Source: an uncultured Phascolarctobacterium sp. (GTDB lineage Bacteria; Bacillota; Negativicutes; Acidaminococcales; Acidaminococcaceae). From it: a stretch of 13,940 nt of DNA. Below the pieces are notes generated by a model. The model searched no databases. It had not been told where the DNA came from and worked only from the letters and a program-made list of their open reading frames with translations. The DNA is taken from positions 1-13,940 of the forward strand of contig CAMFZA010000015.1 in assembly GCA_946002345.1 (NCBI GenBank). The letters run 5' to 3'. Positions 1-9,100 of the stretch are shown one piece after another; position 1 is the first letter of the stretch, and every line of letters starts with the position of its first letter. A program made the translations under genes and the position numbers.

Positions 1-52
1 TAGCAGAGCGACGTAACACATCTTCACAGAAGGACTTATTATCCAGAGTAAA

Positions 53-1507
53 CTAACCTAAATAAATATTAAATAAGCGTAGCCGGTTATCCTTATCAGG
101 CAAGGGAATTACTATAGGAGTTTTACCTAAACGCCGTTTTATGGCAGGATCTATAGCATCAACCCTATTAGTGGCAGCGATCGTAAAGATTTTCTGTTTA
201 CCTGTAGTTGCGCCATCAAGCTCTTGCAGGAATTGATTAACCATGTCAAGACCATAGGAATCCATACGGTTATCGTCCCTACTTGGGAATACAGTATCAC
301 ATTCGTCTATGAACAGAATAGTAGGCTCATTACCTCTAGCCTTTTCAAAGACACGCTTGATTTGTTTACTACTTTGGCCAACATACTCGCCCTTTAAATC
401 TGCCAAAGTTGGAGCCATAAAATAACATTTCTTTTCTGTGGCTAAAGCTTTAGCAATCATAGTTTTGCCAGTGCCAGGAGGACCAGTAAGGATAAGACCT
501 AATATTATCGCAGCTATAGGATCATCCAACATAAAAAAAAAAACAATACAACAAAAACAACAAAACACTACAACAACCAAGATTACGTCATTCCAGTGAA
601 CTTCTTCTTCAATATTGAGCTCGGCTGCTTTTGTAAAATCCTCTAACTTCAATTCCTCTGCATTATTCTGCAACACAGTACGCAGAATACGCATACACTG
701 AACCAAGGACTTTTCTCCCACGCTCATACTGTTTGCGATATTATTGAGTACGGACCAATCCCATTGGTACTCCTCAGGCATATGGCGAAGCATGTAACGC
801 AAATAAGCCCAACGAATCTCCTCAGCACTAGGATTGCCAATATATATGGGTTTTCCAGGGAAATTATACTTTTTAATAAGCTCCATGTCCTTGATACTTA
901 TAACAGTCATCAGGTTATGGGCCTTCATCCATTCAGGCTTTTGGAGATTGGCAATCCATTCCGTGTTATGCTGGGGATCATATAACCCAGCAATCCATTC
1001 CATGCCTTCAAGAAGAATTAAAAATCGTTTCTCCTTTTTTTCTATCTCTTCTCCTAAATTTAAAAGTATTTGATGTAAGTCATTGCCAACATTCTCAGCA
1101 GTCTCTGCAGCTTTTTCTGCGTCCTCATCCTTAACGGCATCACTATCTACTGCCTCCCTAGGCCTATTATCACTATATAGTCCACCATGAGCCTTTTCGC
1201 TAAAAATAGAATGGATATTCTCCACTATTTCCCAACCATCATCAGTACGGGCATAGCAGTGAGTAACATCATTTGAACTATTAACTACATGCAATAGATA
1301 ATCAAAGCCACCATTTTCTACAGTCAACTCTTTTAAGTAGTATAGCAGAAGGCACTCATCAAGACTCTTACAACCATAAAATAAATTATAGAAATAGTTA
1401 TCATTGCTGTTTATCGCATCACCAGTTAGAAAATGCAGATTTTGTCCCCTTAATCGCTTTTCCTCCAGCTTGCTGATAATACGCTGCTGCTTCACTAAAA
1501 GGCTCAT
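53..1507 (-). CDS. Double-AAA+ ATPase, C-terminally truncated at an in-frame TAG
   Basis: This 484-residue protein is the last gene of the six-gene operon. Residues about 30-300 look like a degenerate AAA domain: there is no Walker A, but RFLILLEGMEW is Walker-B-like and a helical lid-like stretch follows. The second AAA domain is well formed, with Walker A GPPGTGKT (342-349), Walker B ILFIDECD (D401/E402), sensor-1 AATN (N447) and arginine-finger candidates R458/R459. This CDC48/FtsH-like layout implies ATP-driven remodelling of proteins or complexes in the cytoplasm. The ATG overlaps the preceding stop (ATGA), so translation is probably coupled. Two things are odd. Residues 310-325 (LVVVVFCCFCCIVFFF) replace the conserved linker before Walker A. 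The frame also stops at TAG just where the C-terminal lid should begin, with lid-like sequence continuing in frame to the window edge. The AAA call is sure; whether the protein is functional is not. Confidence 0.88.
   Translation of the reverse strand: MSLLVKQQRIISKLEEKRLRGQNLHFLTGDAINSNDNYFYNLFYGCKSLDECLLLYYLKELTVENGGFDYLLHVVNSSNDVTHCYARTDDGWEIVENIHSIFSEKAHGGLYSDNRPREAVDSDAVKDEDAEKAAETAENVGNDLHQILLNLGEEIEKKEKRFLILLEGMEWIAGLYDPQHNTEWIANLQKPEWMKAHNLMTVISIKDMELIKKYNFPGKPIYIGNPSAEEIRWAYLRYMLRHMPEEYQWDWSVLNNIANSMSVGEKSLVQCMRILRTVLQNNAEELKLEDFTKAAELNIEEEVHWNDVILVVVVFCCFCCIVFFFMLDDPIAAIILGLILTGPPGTGKTMIAKALATEKKCYFMAPTLADLKGEYVGQSSKQIKRVFEKARGNEPTILFIDECDTVFPSRDDNRMDSYGLDMVNQFLQELDGATTGKQKIFTIAATNRVDAIDPAIKRRLGKTPIVIPLPDKDNRLRLFNIYLG
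533..580. repeat. Low-complexity A/C tract inside the AAA gene
   Basis: On the plus strand these 48 bases contain no G and only two T. They include an 11-base A homopolymer (533-543) followed by CAACAA-type repeats. Read on the minus strand the tract stays in frame and gives a Val/Cys/Phe run (residues 310-325 of the ATPase). The DNA on both sides has ordinary composition and encodes recognisable AAA sequence (VHWNDVI before, GLILTGPPGTGKT after). Confidence 0.85.
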
Positions 1508-2289
1508 TCTTCGCCATCCTCTCTATCAAGCTCTGGCAATCCCTTGAGCAAACGCTGTAGAGTCCTTTTCTCACCTGTAGGTTCAACCTCATCCTTAATT
1601 TCATCCAATTTTTCTTTCAGCTTTCTTCTTAGCTCTGTTTTCGCTTTGATTTCATTCTCCCTAGATAGCTTATCTCTTTCAAGATCAGCTATCTCCTTTT
1701 GTAAGCGAGCTAATTCGGCTTCCTGCGCCTCTTTACTTGATTCTTTTTTTTTCTGCTCAAGCACCTTTAGCAATCTATCCCGCTCATGCATAAACGCATG
1801 CGCCTTGGCAAAACTTTCGTCACATTCTTGTATTTTGTCTTTAAGATCCTGGACTTCTTTAGCATACTTCTGCAAATCATGGGCTGGTGCTCCATTAATG
1901 CCTGTGAACTTTGTATTAAGTGTGCTTATACATTTTAGAGTTTCACGTCCTAGATACATTCCATCCATTACGCCATCACTGGCTTTAGAGAAGCTTTTTA
2001 AAACCCGCAATACTACTTCCTGGGATAGCGGATAAAGCATCATTAAATTTTTAGATACAGTGCTTAAATACTCCACATCTCTATCTTTAGCATTATAGGT
2101 TCGCAGTATTTCATCAGCAACAGTTTCTGCTCTGCTCTCATCTAAAAACCACAAGGTTTGAGTAATCTTTTCATATGCTAAATCCTCTGACTGCTTATTT
2201 CTTTTATTGCCATACACCAAAAGCTGAACTAAGGAAAAATCCTTCGCTTCTAATTCAGCCATGAAATCTTCTAATTGTGGTTCTCTCAT
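1504..2289 (-). CDS. Helical / coiled-coil protein of unknown function (261 aa)
   Basis: I do not recognise the family. Residues 1-130 are predicted by eye to be an alpha-helical globular domain (MREPQLEDFMAELEAKDFSLVQ to about GRETLKCISTLN). Residues about 135-245 form a charged heptad-type coiled coil (KEVQDLKDKIQE, ARLQKEIADLERDK). There is no signal peptide or membrane segment. The gene starts 27 nt after the upstream 493-residue protein (SD AAGGGAG about 10 nt before the ATG), and its TGA overlaps the start of the AAA gene by 4 nt. Proximity to the ATPase suggests an adaptor or scaffold delivering substrates to it, or a subunit of the same complex; this is inference from position only. 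Confidence 0.85.
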   Translation of the reverse strand: MREPQLEDFMAELEAKDFSLVQLLVYGNKRNKQSEDLAYEKITQTLWFLDESRAETVADEILRTYNAKDRDVEYLSTVSKNLMMLYPLSQEVVLRVLKSFSKASDGVMDGMYLGRETLKCISTLNTKFTGINGAPAHDLQKYAKEVQDLKDKIQECDESFAKAHAFMHERDRLLKVLEQKKKESSKEAQEAELARLQKEIADLERDKLSRENEIKAKTELRRKLKEKLDEIKDEVEPTGEKRTLQRLLKGLPELDREDGEE

Positions 2290-2316
2290 TTAACGTCCGC
2301 TCCCTTCAGGCACTAC

Positions 2317-3798
2317 TTATCCACGCGTTCTTTCACCTTTACCAGGTTCCTGTGCCACTGTACCAGTAGCCACTTCTGGACCAAGGATGGTCTTTCCATT
2401 TTTAGTAACATCAATCAACGGTACTCCCTTGGAACGCATTGCTTGAACTATTCCTTCCGTGGAATTCTTGCATGTCCCACCAATACTCTCCTTATGATCC
2501 AACACGACTTTGGGATTTCCATCTTTATCATACTTGATATCAAAGGTTATCTTTTCGCCACCCGACGAGCAAACAACTCTAAAGCCATCGGCACTGTTGC
2601 CATTAATCAAAGAGCTTTCCACATTATATTTACGGTCAAAATACATGACGCTATCAATTGCCGCAGCCATTTGATCACCTTTAATCATTTGCTCCTGCAA
2701 ATGTAAGGCATAATTACGTCCTTCTTCTGCCTTAACATAAGCCTTTTTATATAGCTCTTGTGCTTTAATATAACCTTCCGTTGTATCCTGTTCCTCTGCT
2801 TCAGCGGCGGCTTCCATCAGCTTTTCAAATTCTGCCTCATAGGGAGTATCTCTGTACTTTTTGAGGTAAGCAAATAAATGTATTTCTTTAGCTTTTTCTC
2901 CATTTTTACGGAAATCAACAGGGTCAACATAGCCACTTCTTGTTAAAGTCTCAGCCTGTTCACGAAGATTGTCAGCATCCTGCATAGCTTTTTCATAACC
3001 TGTTTTCAGTTCCACTAATTTTGCAACAAACTCATTTACTGTACTTAGAACAGCTGGTCCCTCTTTTAAAACAACCACATCGTTTTTCCCAATAATATCT
3101 TCCACTGATTTCTTTAACTTTCTATAGTCTTCATTCAAGAATTTCTGTGCCCATTTTACTTCCACACCATTCATTATTTGAGACAGCTTAGACTTAAGGG
3201 CATCGGCATCAGCTTTATTCTTTGCTGTTTGGTTCATATCAGAAATAGCTTCTCCATATTTATTAATCTGACGAGCCAATGCCTTGGCCTCGCTAGCATT
3301 TGCTTGTGCCATAGCCGCCAATTCATTAATTTTTCTTGCAATATCATTACGCTGTTGTGCCAAGCTCTCATATTTTTGTTTAAGTCTCTTGGCTTGTGCA
3401 TATTCCTTATCTAAATACCCAGATTTACGACTAATAATTTTACGAATCTCATTACCCTCATTGTCACATTTTTGCAATTCCAGATCAATTCTCTTTATTT
3501 CAGCCTGTAAAGCAAGTAGTTTTTCCTGCGGTGAACCCAAATCAGCAAGCTTTTGCTGTGCACTTTGCGCTTTTTGGACTATTTCTTTACCTTTATTTCC
3601 AAACATAATCCCAGCTTCATTGTTTAAAGCCTGTACAGCTTTAACAGTACCTTTAGTTTTTGCTAACTCTTCTCCAGCTTTATGTATCAGTTTTGTATTA
3701 CTACCAATTGCATTGTTAAGATTTGATTCTGTTCTTTTACGTGCCTTAATACCTTCTTCCAGTAAATCTGCTACTTCCCAATCTTTTTTGCCACTCAT
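2317..3798 (-). CDS. Long coiled-coil protein with a small C-terminal beta domain (493 aa)
   Basis: The family is not recognised. Residues about 1-380 are mostly helical with long Ala/Lys/Glu-rich coiled-coil stretches (75-200 and 250-375). Residues about 403-475 look like a compact beta-rich domain (FRVVCSSGGEKITFDIKYD, then VVLDHKESIGG), followed by a disordered Gly/Glu/Arg tail. There is no export signal. The start has an excellent SD (AGGAGG, 7 nt) and overlaps the stop of the radical-SAM gene by 4 nt (ATGA), so the two are translationally coupled. This makes it one of the candidate substrates or partners of the activase, by inference. The sequence RSGY (287-290) resembles part of a glycyl-radical motif but lacks the correct spacing and C-terminal position. 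Confidence 0.86.
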   Translation of the reverse strand: MSGKKDWEVADLLEEGIKARKRTESNLNNAIGSNTKLIHKAGEELAKTKGTVKAVQALNNEAGIMFGNKGKEIVQKAQSAQQKLADLGSPQEKLLALQAEIKRIDLELQKCDNEGNEIRKIISRKSGYLDKEYAQAKRLKQKYESLAQQRNDIARKINELAAMAQANASEAKALARQINKYGEAISDMNQTAKNKADADALKSKLSQIMNGVEVKWAQKFLNEDYRKLKKSVEDIIGKNDVVVLKEGPAVLSTVNEFVAKLVELKTGYEKAMQDADNLREQAETLTRSGYVDPVDFRKNGEKAKEIHLFAYLKKYRDTPYEAEFEKLMEAAAEAEEQDTTEGYIKAQELYKKAYVKAEEGRNYALHLQEQMIKGDQMAAAIDSVMYFDRKYNVESSLINGNSADGFRVVCSSGGEKITFDIKYDKDGNPKVVLDHKESIGGTCKNSTEGIVQAMRSKGVPLIDVTKNGKTILGPEVATGTVAQEPGKGERTRG

Positions 3799-4424
3799 TT
3801 TTCTTCCTCCTTAAAAAAATTAGTTCGCTCCAATATTGCTCTTTTGAATTTAGCTTCAAATCCTTTTTCAGGTATACCAATCATAAACAACTCTCCGTTA
3901 CGACTGATAAACTCTAAATCCCTATTATGGGTATTATAGATTATATCTTTAAAATCACGATATCGAGGAGATAAAAAATGTATTTCCTGGTTATCAGAGC
4001 CTCTATAAATAGTATTATTGTTTAACTCCTCTATATACTCTCCATCCACCAGTATATCACTATGCTCTAAAACAAAATTTATATCCTTATCGTGTTTAGC
4101 ACGGAGTTCAGCTAAGGTATATCCTGAATAAAGCATTATGTCTAATTGAGTATTCTCTTTTATACTCTTCACTAATTCTGCCAAACCATGCGCTTGTAGA
4201 AATGGTTCACCACCACTAACAGTGATACCCATAAGCCCCTGTTCATTCTTCAGTTCAGCTAAAATTTTCTCAGTGCTTATCCAATAACCATTTTGACCTT
4301 CTAATCGCCCTTCAGGATTGATACAGCCAGGACAGCGTTTCTTACATCCCTGTACCCAGATTACATAACGTTCACCCGGGCCTAGCACCTTAGTTCTTGT
4401 TTCTCGATGATATAGATACAACAT
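3795..4424 (-). CDS. Radical-SAM 4Fe-4S activating enzyme (NrdG/PFL-activase type)
   Basis: The 209-residue protein has the radical-SAM cysteine motif CKKRCPGC (C27, C31, C34; CX3CX2C), an SAM-binding GGEP (71-74, in ITVSGGEPFLQ) and the DILVDGEYIEEL stretch typical of NrdG-like activases. The short length without accessory cluster domains fits the class that abstracts a hydrogen from SAM-derived chemistry to install a glycyl radical in a partner. No ribonucleotide reductase or other glycyl-radical enzyme is encoded in the window, so a housekeeping NrdG role is doubtful; it sits inside the chaperone/AAA operon, 44 nt after the coiled-coil gene and overlapping the next gene by 4 nt. SD AAAGGA lies 6 nt before the ATG. 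The C-terminal third (residues 140-209) has extra sequence of unclear role. Confidence 0.9.
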   Translation of the reverse strand: MLYLYHRETRTKVLGPGERYVIWVQGCKKRCPGCINPEGRLEGQNGYWISTEKILAELKNEQGLMGITVSGGEPFLQAHGLAELVKSIKENTQLDIMLYSGYTLAELRAKHDKDINFVLEHSDILVDGEYIEELNNNTIYRGSDNQEIHFLSPRYRDFKDIIYNTHNRDLEFISRNGELFMIGIPEKGFEAKFKRAILERTNFFKEEEK

Positions 4425-4468
4425 TTTTGTTCCTTTATATTATTTACAATTTTATATTGTTTACACTT

Positions 4469-6136
4469 TCAATTATTGCCAGCCTTAACCTGACCTAAAA
4501 TAGCTATATTGCCATTATCAGGATTGTAGACTACAGGTAAATATACGCCCTTGGAGTAATTTAGGTTTTTCTTACTAGGTTCAGGCAAGTTCTCTACTTC
4601 ATCAGGATTAAAGCGTACCCTATTATAGCTTCCCAGTAGGGACTGACCACCTGGATATTGAAACACATCAAAGTCCTTACCATAGGTCTGCTTATAACAA
4701 TTATTGAGAAGGATATATAACTGACGTTCATTTTCATTCATTAAGCAGCTGTCAGGCCCTTCTTTAACGACCTTGTCTTTTTTTATGAGCTTAATCTGTC
4801 TATGTACCAAATTGGCAAAGCTCAAATTTCTACCTATAAGAGTAATAAACTTAAATAGCGTCTCAATACTATCGCCAACCAAGCCTAACTTGGGTATAAG
4901 ACCTGCAAAGCTTTCATTATTCTGTAAAGCTTTTAGTGCTGGTTCGTAAGCTTTGCCAAGTGATACCCATTGTTCCAGAGTTTTGCTTTTAATTTCAAGC
5001 TCTGTAACCGCTCCATCCAAGGACATCTTTAAGTTTTGTCTGTCCCTCTGTAAATCCATCAATTTATTCTGATAAGCCAATGCACTAGCTTTAGCTTCTT
5101 TTTGATGTAATTCCAGCCTTTCCTTACAAAATGAGAGTTCTTTGTTTAATTTTTCATTTTCTATATCCAGATTATCAATATGCGATTGTGCTTTTTGCAT
5201 AAGTGCATCATGATTTTGTTGATTTTCTTGAATTTCATTATGAAGGCAAGCAATATTATCTTTCAGGTTCAAATTATCATGCTCTAATTTAGATTTAGCC
5301 GTTTCAACATTAAAGAGTCTACTGTTAATATCACAGTTTACCTTCTCTATTGCAGCTATTTTATCCCCCAGTTCTTTTTGCATTTGCTCTTTAGCCGTAC
5401 AAACCTGACATATTTCTTTTTTTAATACCTTCTTATCCTCTTCTAGGGACTTCATTTTACCTTCCAACCCGATATTTATGCCTTCTAACTCCTTTATTTC
5501 AGACTTCAATCTTGCTAAATTCTCTTCTAACTCTCCCTTTTCATTATTTAGATTATTGTTATCAGCTTCAAGTTTTTCAATTTCTTTTTTCAATTTTTTC
5601 TTTTTCATATCCCAATCCGCCTGTCCATCTTTAAAAGCTTTGTCTAAAGAGTTTTTGTCGGCTTCTAAACTTGTAATTGTATTCTGAAGACCTTGGATAC
5701 TTTCTTGATTATTCTTTCGTTCTTCATCCCTTTGTTTTACCAAGGTAGCAATATTCTCTTTTTCTTTTTCAAGCTCATTGCTAAGGCCATTTATCATTGC
5801 TTGCTGCTGATTAATAATCTTCTGACCTGTTGGAGTAATCCATTCTTCCGCTATTTTTGCTATATTCTCAGACAAACTATTTCCATTGTATAAAATATCA
5901 CGAGAAATATTGTGCATCTCAAGAACTTCTTTTTTTACTTCTTCTAGAACAGCATCAAAATTCTCCTGCTTACTAGCAAATGTTTGGATAATATGCTCCT
6001 GTTCTAAAAGCTTTTTTTGTACAGCTTGTAGATTGTCAAGTACGCACTTCAAATCATCTTGAGTAACATTGATCTTTTTAGCAATATCCACACTCTCAGC
6101 TACAGCAATTTCTTCTACCTTATCAATATCATCCAT
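4469..6136 (-). CDS. Long coiled-coil protein with possible GrpE-like C-terminus (555 aa)
   Basis: Residues about 20-110 are helical, and about 115-400 form an almost unbroken Lys/Glu/Asn/Leu coiled coil. A globular helical part (about 400-480) and a short beta-rich end (about 500-555) follow. The end carries FNPDEVENL and, later, GNIAILGQVKAG, which loosely recall the GrpE beta-wing pattern (F-D-P-x-x-H-E ... hydrophobic strand ... V-K/V). Together with a long coiled coil and the neighbouring Hsp70-like gene, this makes a nucleotide-exchange role conceivable, but the match is by eye and weak. SD AAGGGGG lies 8 nt before the ATG. The gene is 46 nt downstream of the Hsp70-like gene and 44 nt upstream of the radical-SAM gene. 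An alternative is a pure structural scaffold. Confidence 0.85.
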   Translation of the reverse strand: MDDIDKVEEIAVAESVDIAKKINVTQDDLKCVLDNLQAVQKKLLEQEHIIQTFASKQENFDAVLEEVKKEVLEMHNISRDILYNGNSLSENIAKIAEEWITPTGQKIINQQQAMINGLSNELEKEKENIATLVKQRDEERKNNQESIQGLQNTITSLEADKNSLDKAFKDGQADWDMKKKKLKKEIEKLEADNNNLNNEKGELEENLARLKSEIKELEGINIGLEGKMKSLEEDKKVLKKEICQVCTAKEQMQKELGDKIAAIEKVNCDINSRLFNVETAKSKLEHDNLNLKDNIACLHNEIQENQQNHDALMQKAQSHIDNLDIENEKLNKELSFCKERLELHQKEAKASALAYQNKLMDLQRDRQNLKMSLDGAVTELEIKSKTLEQWVSLGKAYEPALKALQNNESFAGLIPKLGLVGDSIETLFKFITLIGRNLSFANLVHRQIKLIKKDKVVKEGPDSCLMNENERQLYILLNNCYKQTYGKDFDVFQYPGGQSLLGSYNRVRFNPDEVENLPEPSKKNLNYSKGVYLPVVYNPDNGNIAILGQVKAGNN

Positions 6137-6182
6137 AGACTAATCCCCCTTTGCGAAAATTCAGTCATCCTCTTGTCTTTAA

Positions 6183-9100
6183 TCATTCAACAAGTTCCAG
6201 CATCATCTGTTCATTAATATCTTCATGGTCATCAGGAACATCTTTACTTGTACCTAAACGATACTCCAATTTATACTCACAGTTTACCCTTAGATATAAA
6301 ATATACTTTCCTTCTTCAAAGAAATCTTCAACCTCATCGTTTAAGTGCTTCATTAAGCTCATATCATTAGTTGCACTGGTACTATACAATAAATCTACAG
6401 TTTTATTAAACTTATTAATACGATTAGCTCTATGCCAAGAGTTGTCAACACAACCCTTTTCAATAACAGTACTAAACTTGCCATTCTTATCACGGTAGCC
6501 AACAGTAAACAGAAATGCCGGCTTATCTTCACCAATTAAAGTCTTATCGACGCCAAATTCGCCTCCAAAGTTTAGTTGCCCCATAGCCACCGCAGTTTTT
6601 TCATTTAACCAATATGCAGGGCTTAGGCTCTCGTTATTTTGCCCACATCCTATACGCTGAATAACTTGCTTAGGTCCAAAATATTTTTCACTACGCATTA
6701 GCTTTTCAACATAGTACTGCTTAGAAGCATTTCCACCTAAAAAAATAGTAACGTCTTTTGTAGAAAACTTCTTCAAATCATAAAAGTTTTTTAAATGATT
6801 TATTGCTTCAGGCTTGGTAAAATAATGTTGCATAAGGGACTTAAACTGCTTAATGGTCTTCTCAATTTCATGCATAAGGAACTGCTTAACAGTATCAGGT
6901 GTAATCTTAAGCCTTACATCTATATTCTTATCATATTGATTTTCTACTTGAAGTGTAATTATATATGTTTGTGCAGCACTTCCTGCTTTACGAACTTTTC
7001 CCACATTTGACTTTACTAGCTGCTTCTCAGGCGGCAAACAGTCTTCCGTATACAATGAGTCAAAACTATCTAATCCACTATCTAAATCTCCTGTTGCAAC
7101 ATTGTTTTCCTGTCTACCAAAACCTAGAAGAGCATCATCTATATCATCTACGGTATTAAACTCTCCATTATACTCAAAAAGAGGTCTTGCGATAAGTTCC
7201 ATTAAGGTATTAGTATTAGCTTCAGATACTTCTTCACGACGATTACTCAGCAATCCATCGAATCCCTGAGGATATTTTGCTTCATCTGGCAAGACAAACT
7301 TGATTCCCTTACCTTCTATCTCTTCTTTATTTTCTAAATAAATTTTATATGCCAGTTCATGAATGAGCTTTTCTCCACCTACGGTTTCAACGCCATCAAT
7401 ACCTGTTAAAGTAACCATGGCATCGTACACATCAGCTTCTTCCTCATTATTATTATCTACATTGCGCAGTACTCCAAAGGCAAAATCCATGGTACCGCCA
7501 CCTAAATCATAAACACCAAAAAGTCTAGCTTCGTCATTGTGCTGATGGAATTGCTTGCCTAAAACCGCACCAACACAAGCCTCCGGTTCAGAGTAAGTCA
7601 TACTTACGCTGATTGGACGCTTTTCATTATATCGCACGGGTAACGGCAAAGCTCTCTTTATACCGTATTCTAATGATTTACGAATTTGCTCACGTAACCC
7701 TCTATTAAACTTGGCAGGGTAGGTTATTTGATAATTTCTGTATAATTTCCCTTCAGCAGGATTGTTAATGGCTCTTGCCAAAAGATAGCCATAAAACGCA
7801 ATTGGATTGAAGTGTTGTCCATCTTCTAATTCCACATCATTTACTACATATATATTAGAATCACTATTATACGGAGTGATTTTTCTCTCTTCACCCTTGG
7901 ACATATAGTATGGCAACATTTTAAGCTGAGAAATAATGGCACGCACCTTACGCATTCCGTTCTCCTCATCCGCATGCTTATATTCTTCTTCAACAGTATA
8001 TCCAGAATCATAGTCTACCATGAGCTCTGTTAAATCTTTTGTTTTACCAATAAAAAATGGACTGTTTGCATTACCTGCTTCCCATTGATAATATACCTCG
8101 GGCCAATCATAAAGCATTAAGTTTGTAGGATTCTCGTATGCATTTTTACGATTAGATGTGTACTTTTCTTTGCCGGAAAGAGTAAACAACTGCGCTCCCA
8201 CGCCACATTTTACAGCAGCACAAGTGGAGGAAGTACCAAAGTCGATGGACACTATATCTCCAGACATAAGCTTCTTATATTTTGTATTACCATTCTCATC
8301 TATCATAGTATCTGTAATACATAATTTAATAGGAAAAGCATATGTTTTAGTTTCCTTTGTATAACTCATATGTACTTCGAATCTACCTCTAAACGTGGGA
8401 TGAGTTGACTCAATATTATTCTTATGAATTGCTGCTCCAAGCTTATTAGTATCAATATAAACAACAAATTTTGCAGTTTCTCCAGAGCCAGCTCTATCGA
8501 AATAAACGCAATCTTCATTTACAAAAATAGGTTCTTTAAGTTGGACATTGTCAATTTCGTACCAGAAAAAGCCTACTGAAATACTTAAATCAGATGCATC
8601 AAAGGTTGAAATTCTAGAAATCTCTATTTCCCACTTTCTAAAACCATGGAATCCCCAAATACCCTTTTCCTCAGATGCCAAGTTATTAGCACTAATAACA
8701 TCATAACCAAACATATCCCGTTCTGTTACATCCTGATACTTCAGGCTTGGGAAATCATAGGCTTCTGGATATGTAAAATAATTTTCTGTAGAGCCAGCTC
8801 TGCCTAACGGCACTAAAGCTAGTACAGGAGATAATTTGGTTTTATTTTCATATTCTATAGAATCATTATCTTCAAAGTCCTTGCCATTTGCCAATAAAAG
8901 ATACTTTATGTAATCGAAATCTTCAATTAATTCTAAATTGCCATCAACATCTTGTAAAACTACTTGTATATTCTCAGGCTGAAATTGATCCGTATCAAAA
9001 GGAAAATCCAACGTCTCTAAAATATTTTTCCTTTTGCCACTGATTTTTTGTTCGTACATTAGTCTCTTATTATCCCCATCATTAAAGGAGATACACATTT

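Noticed and set aside
533..580. Diversity-generating retroelement variable region
   Set aside because: There is no reverse transcriptase or template repeat in the window, and variable regions lie at gene 3' ends; the bias is towards T/G only.
2926..2940. RSGY in the 493-residue protein as a glycyl-radical site for the neighbouring activase
   Set aside because: Known sites read R-V-x-G-Y near the C-terminus within a ten-stranded barrel enzyme; here one residue is missing, the site is mid-protein and the surroundings are coiled coil.
8158..8364. Plus-strand open frames opposite the large operon genes
   Set aside because: All are antisense shadows of well-supported minus-strand proteins, without SDs or recognisable domains.
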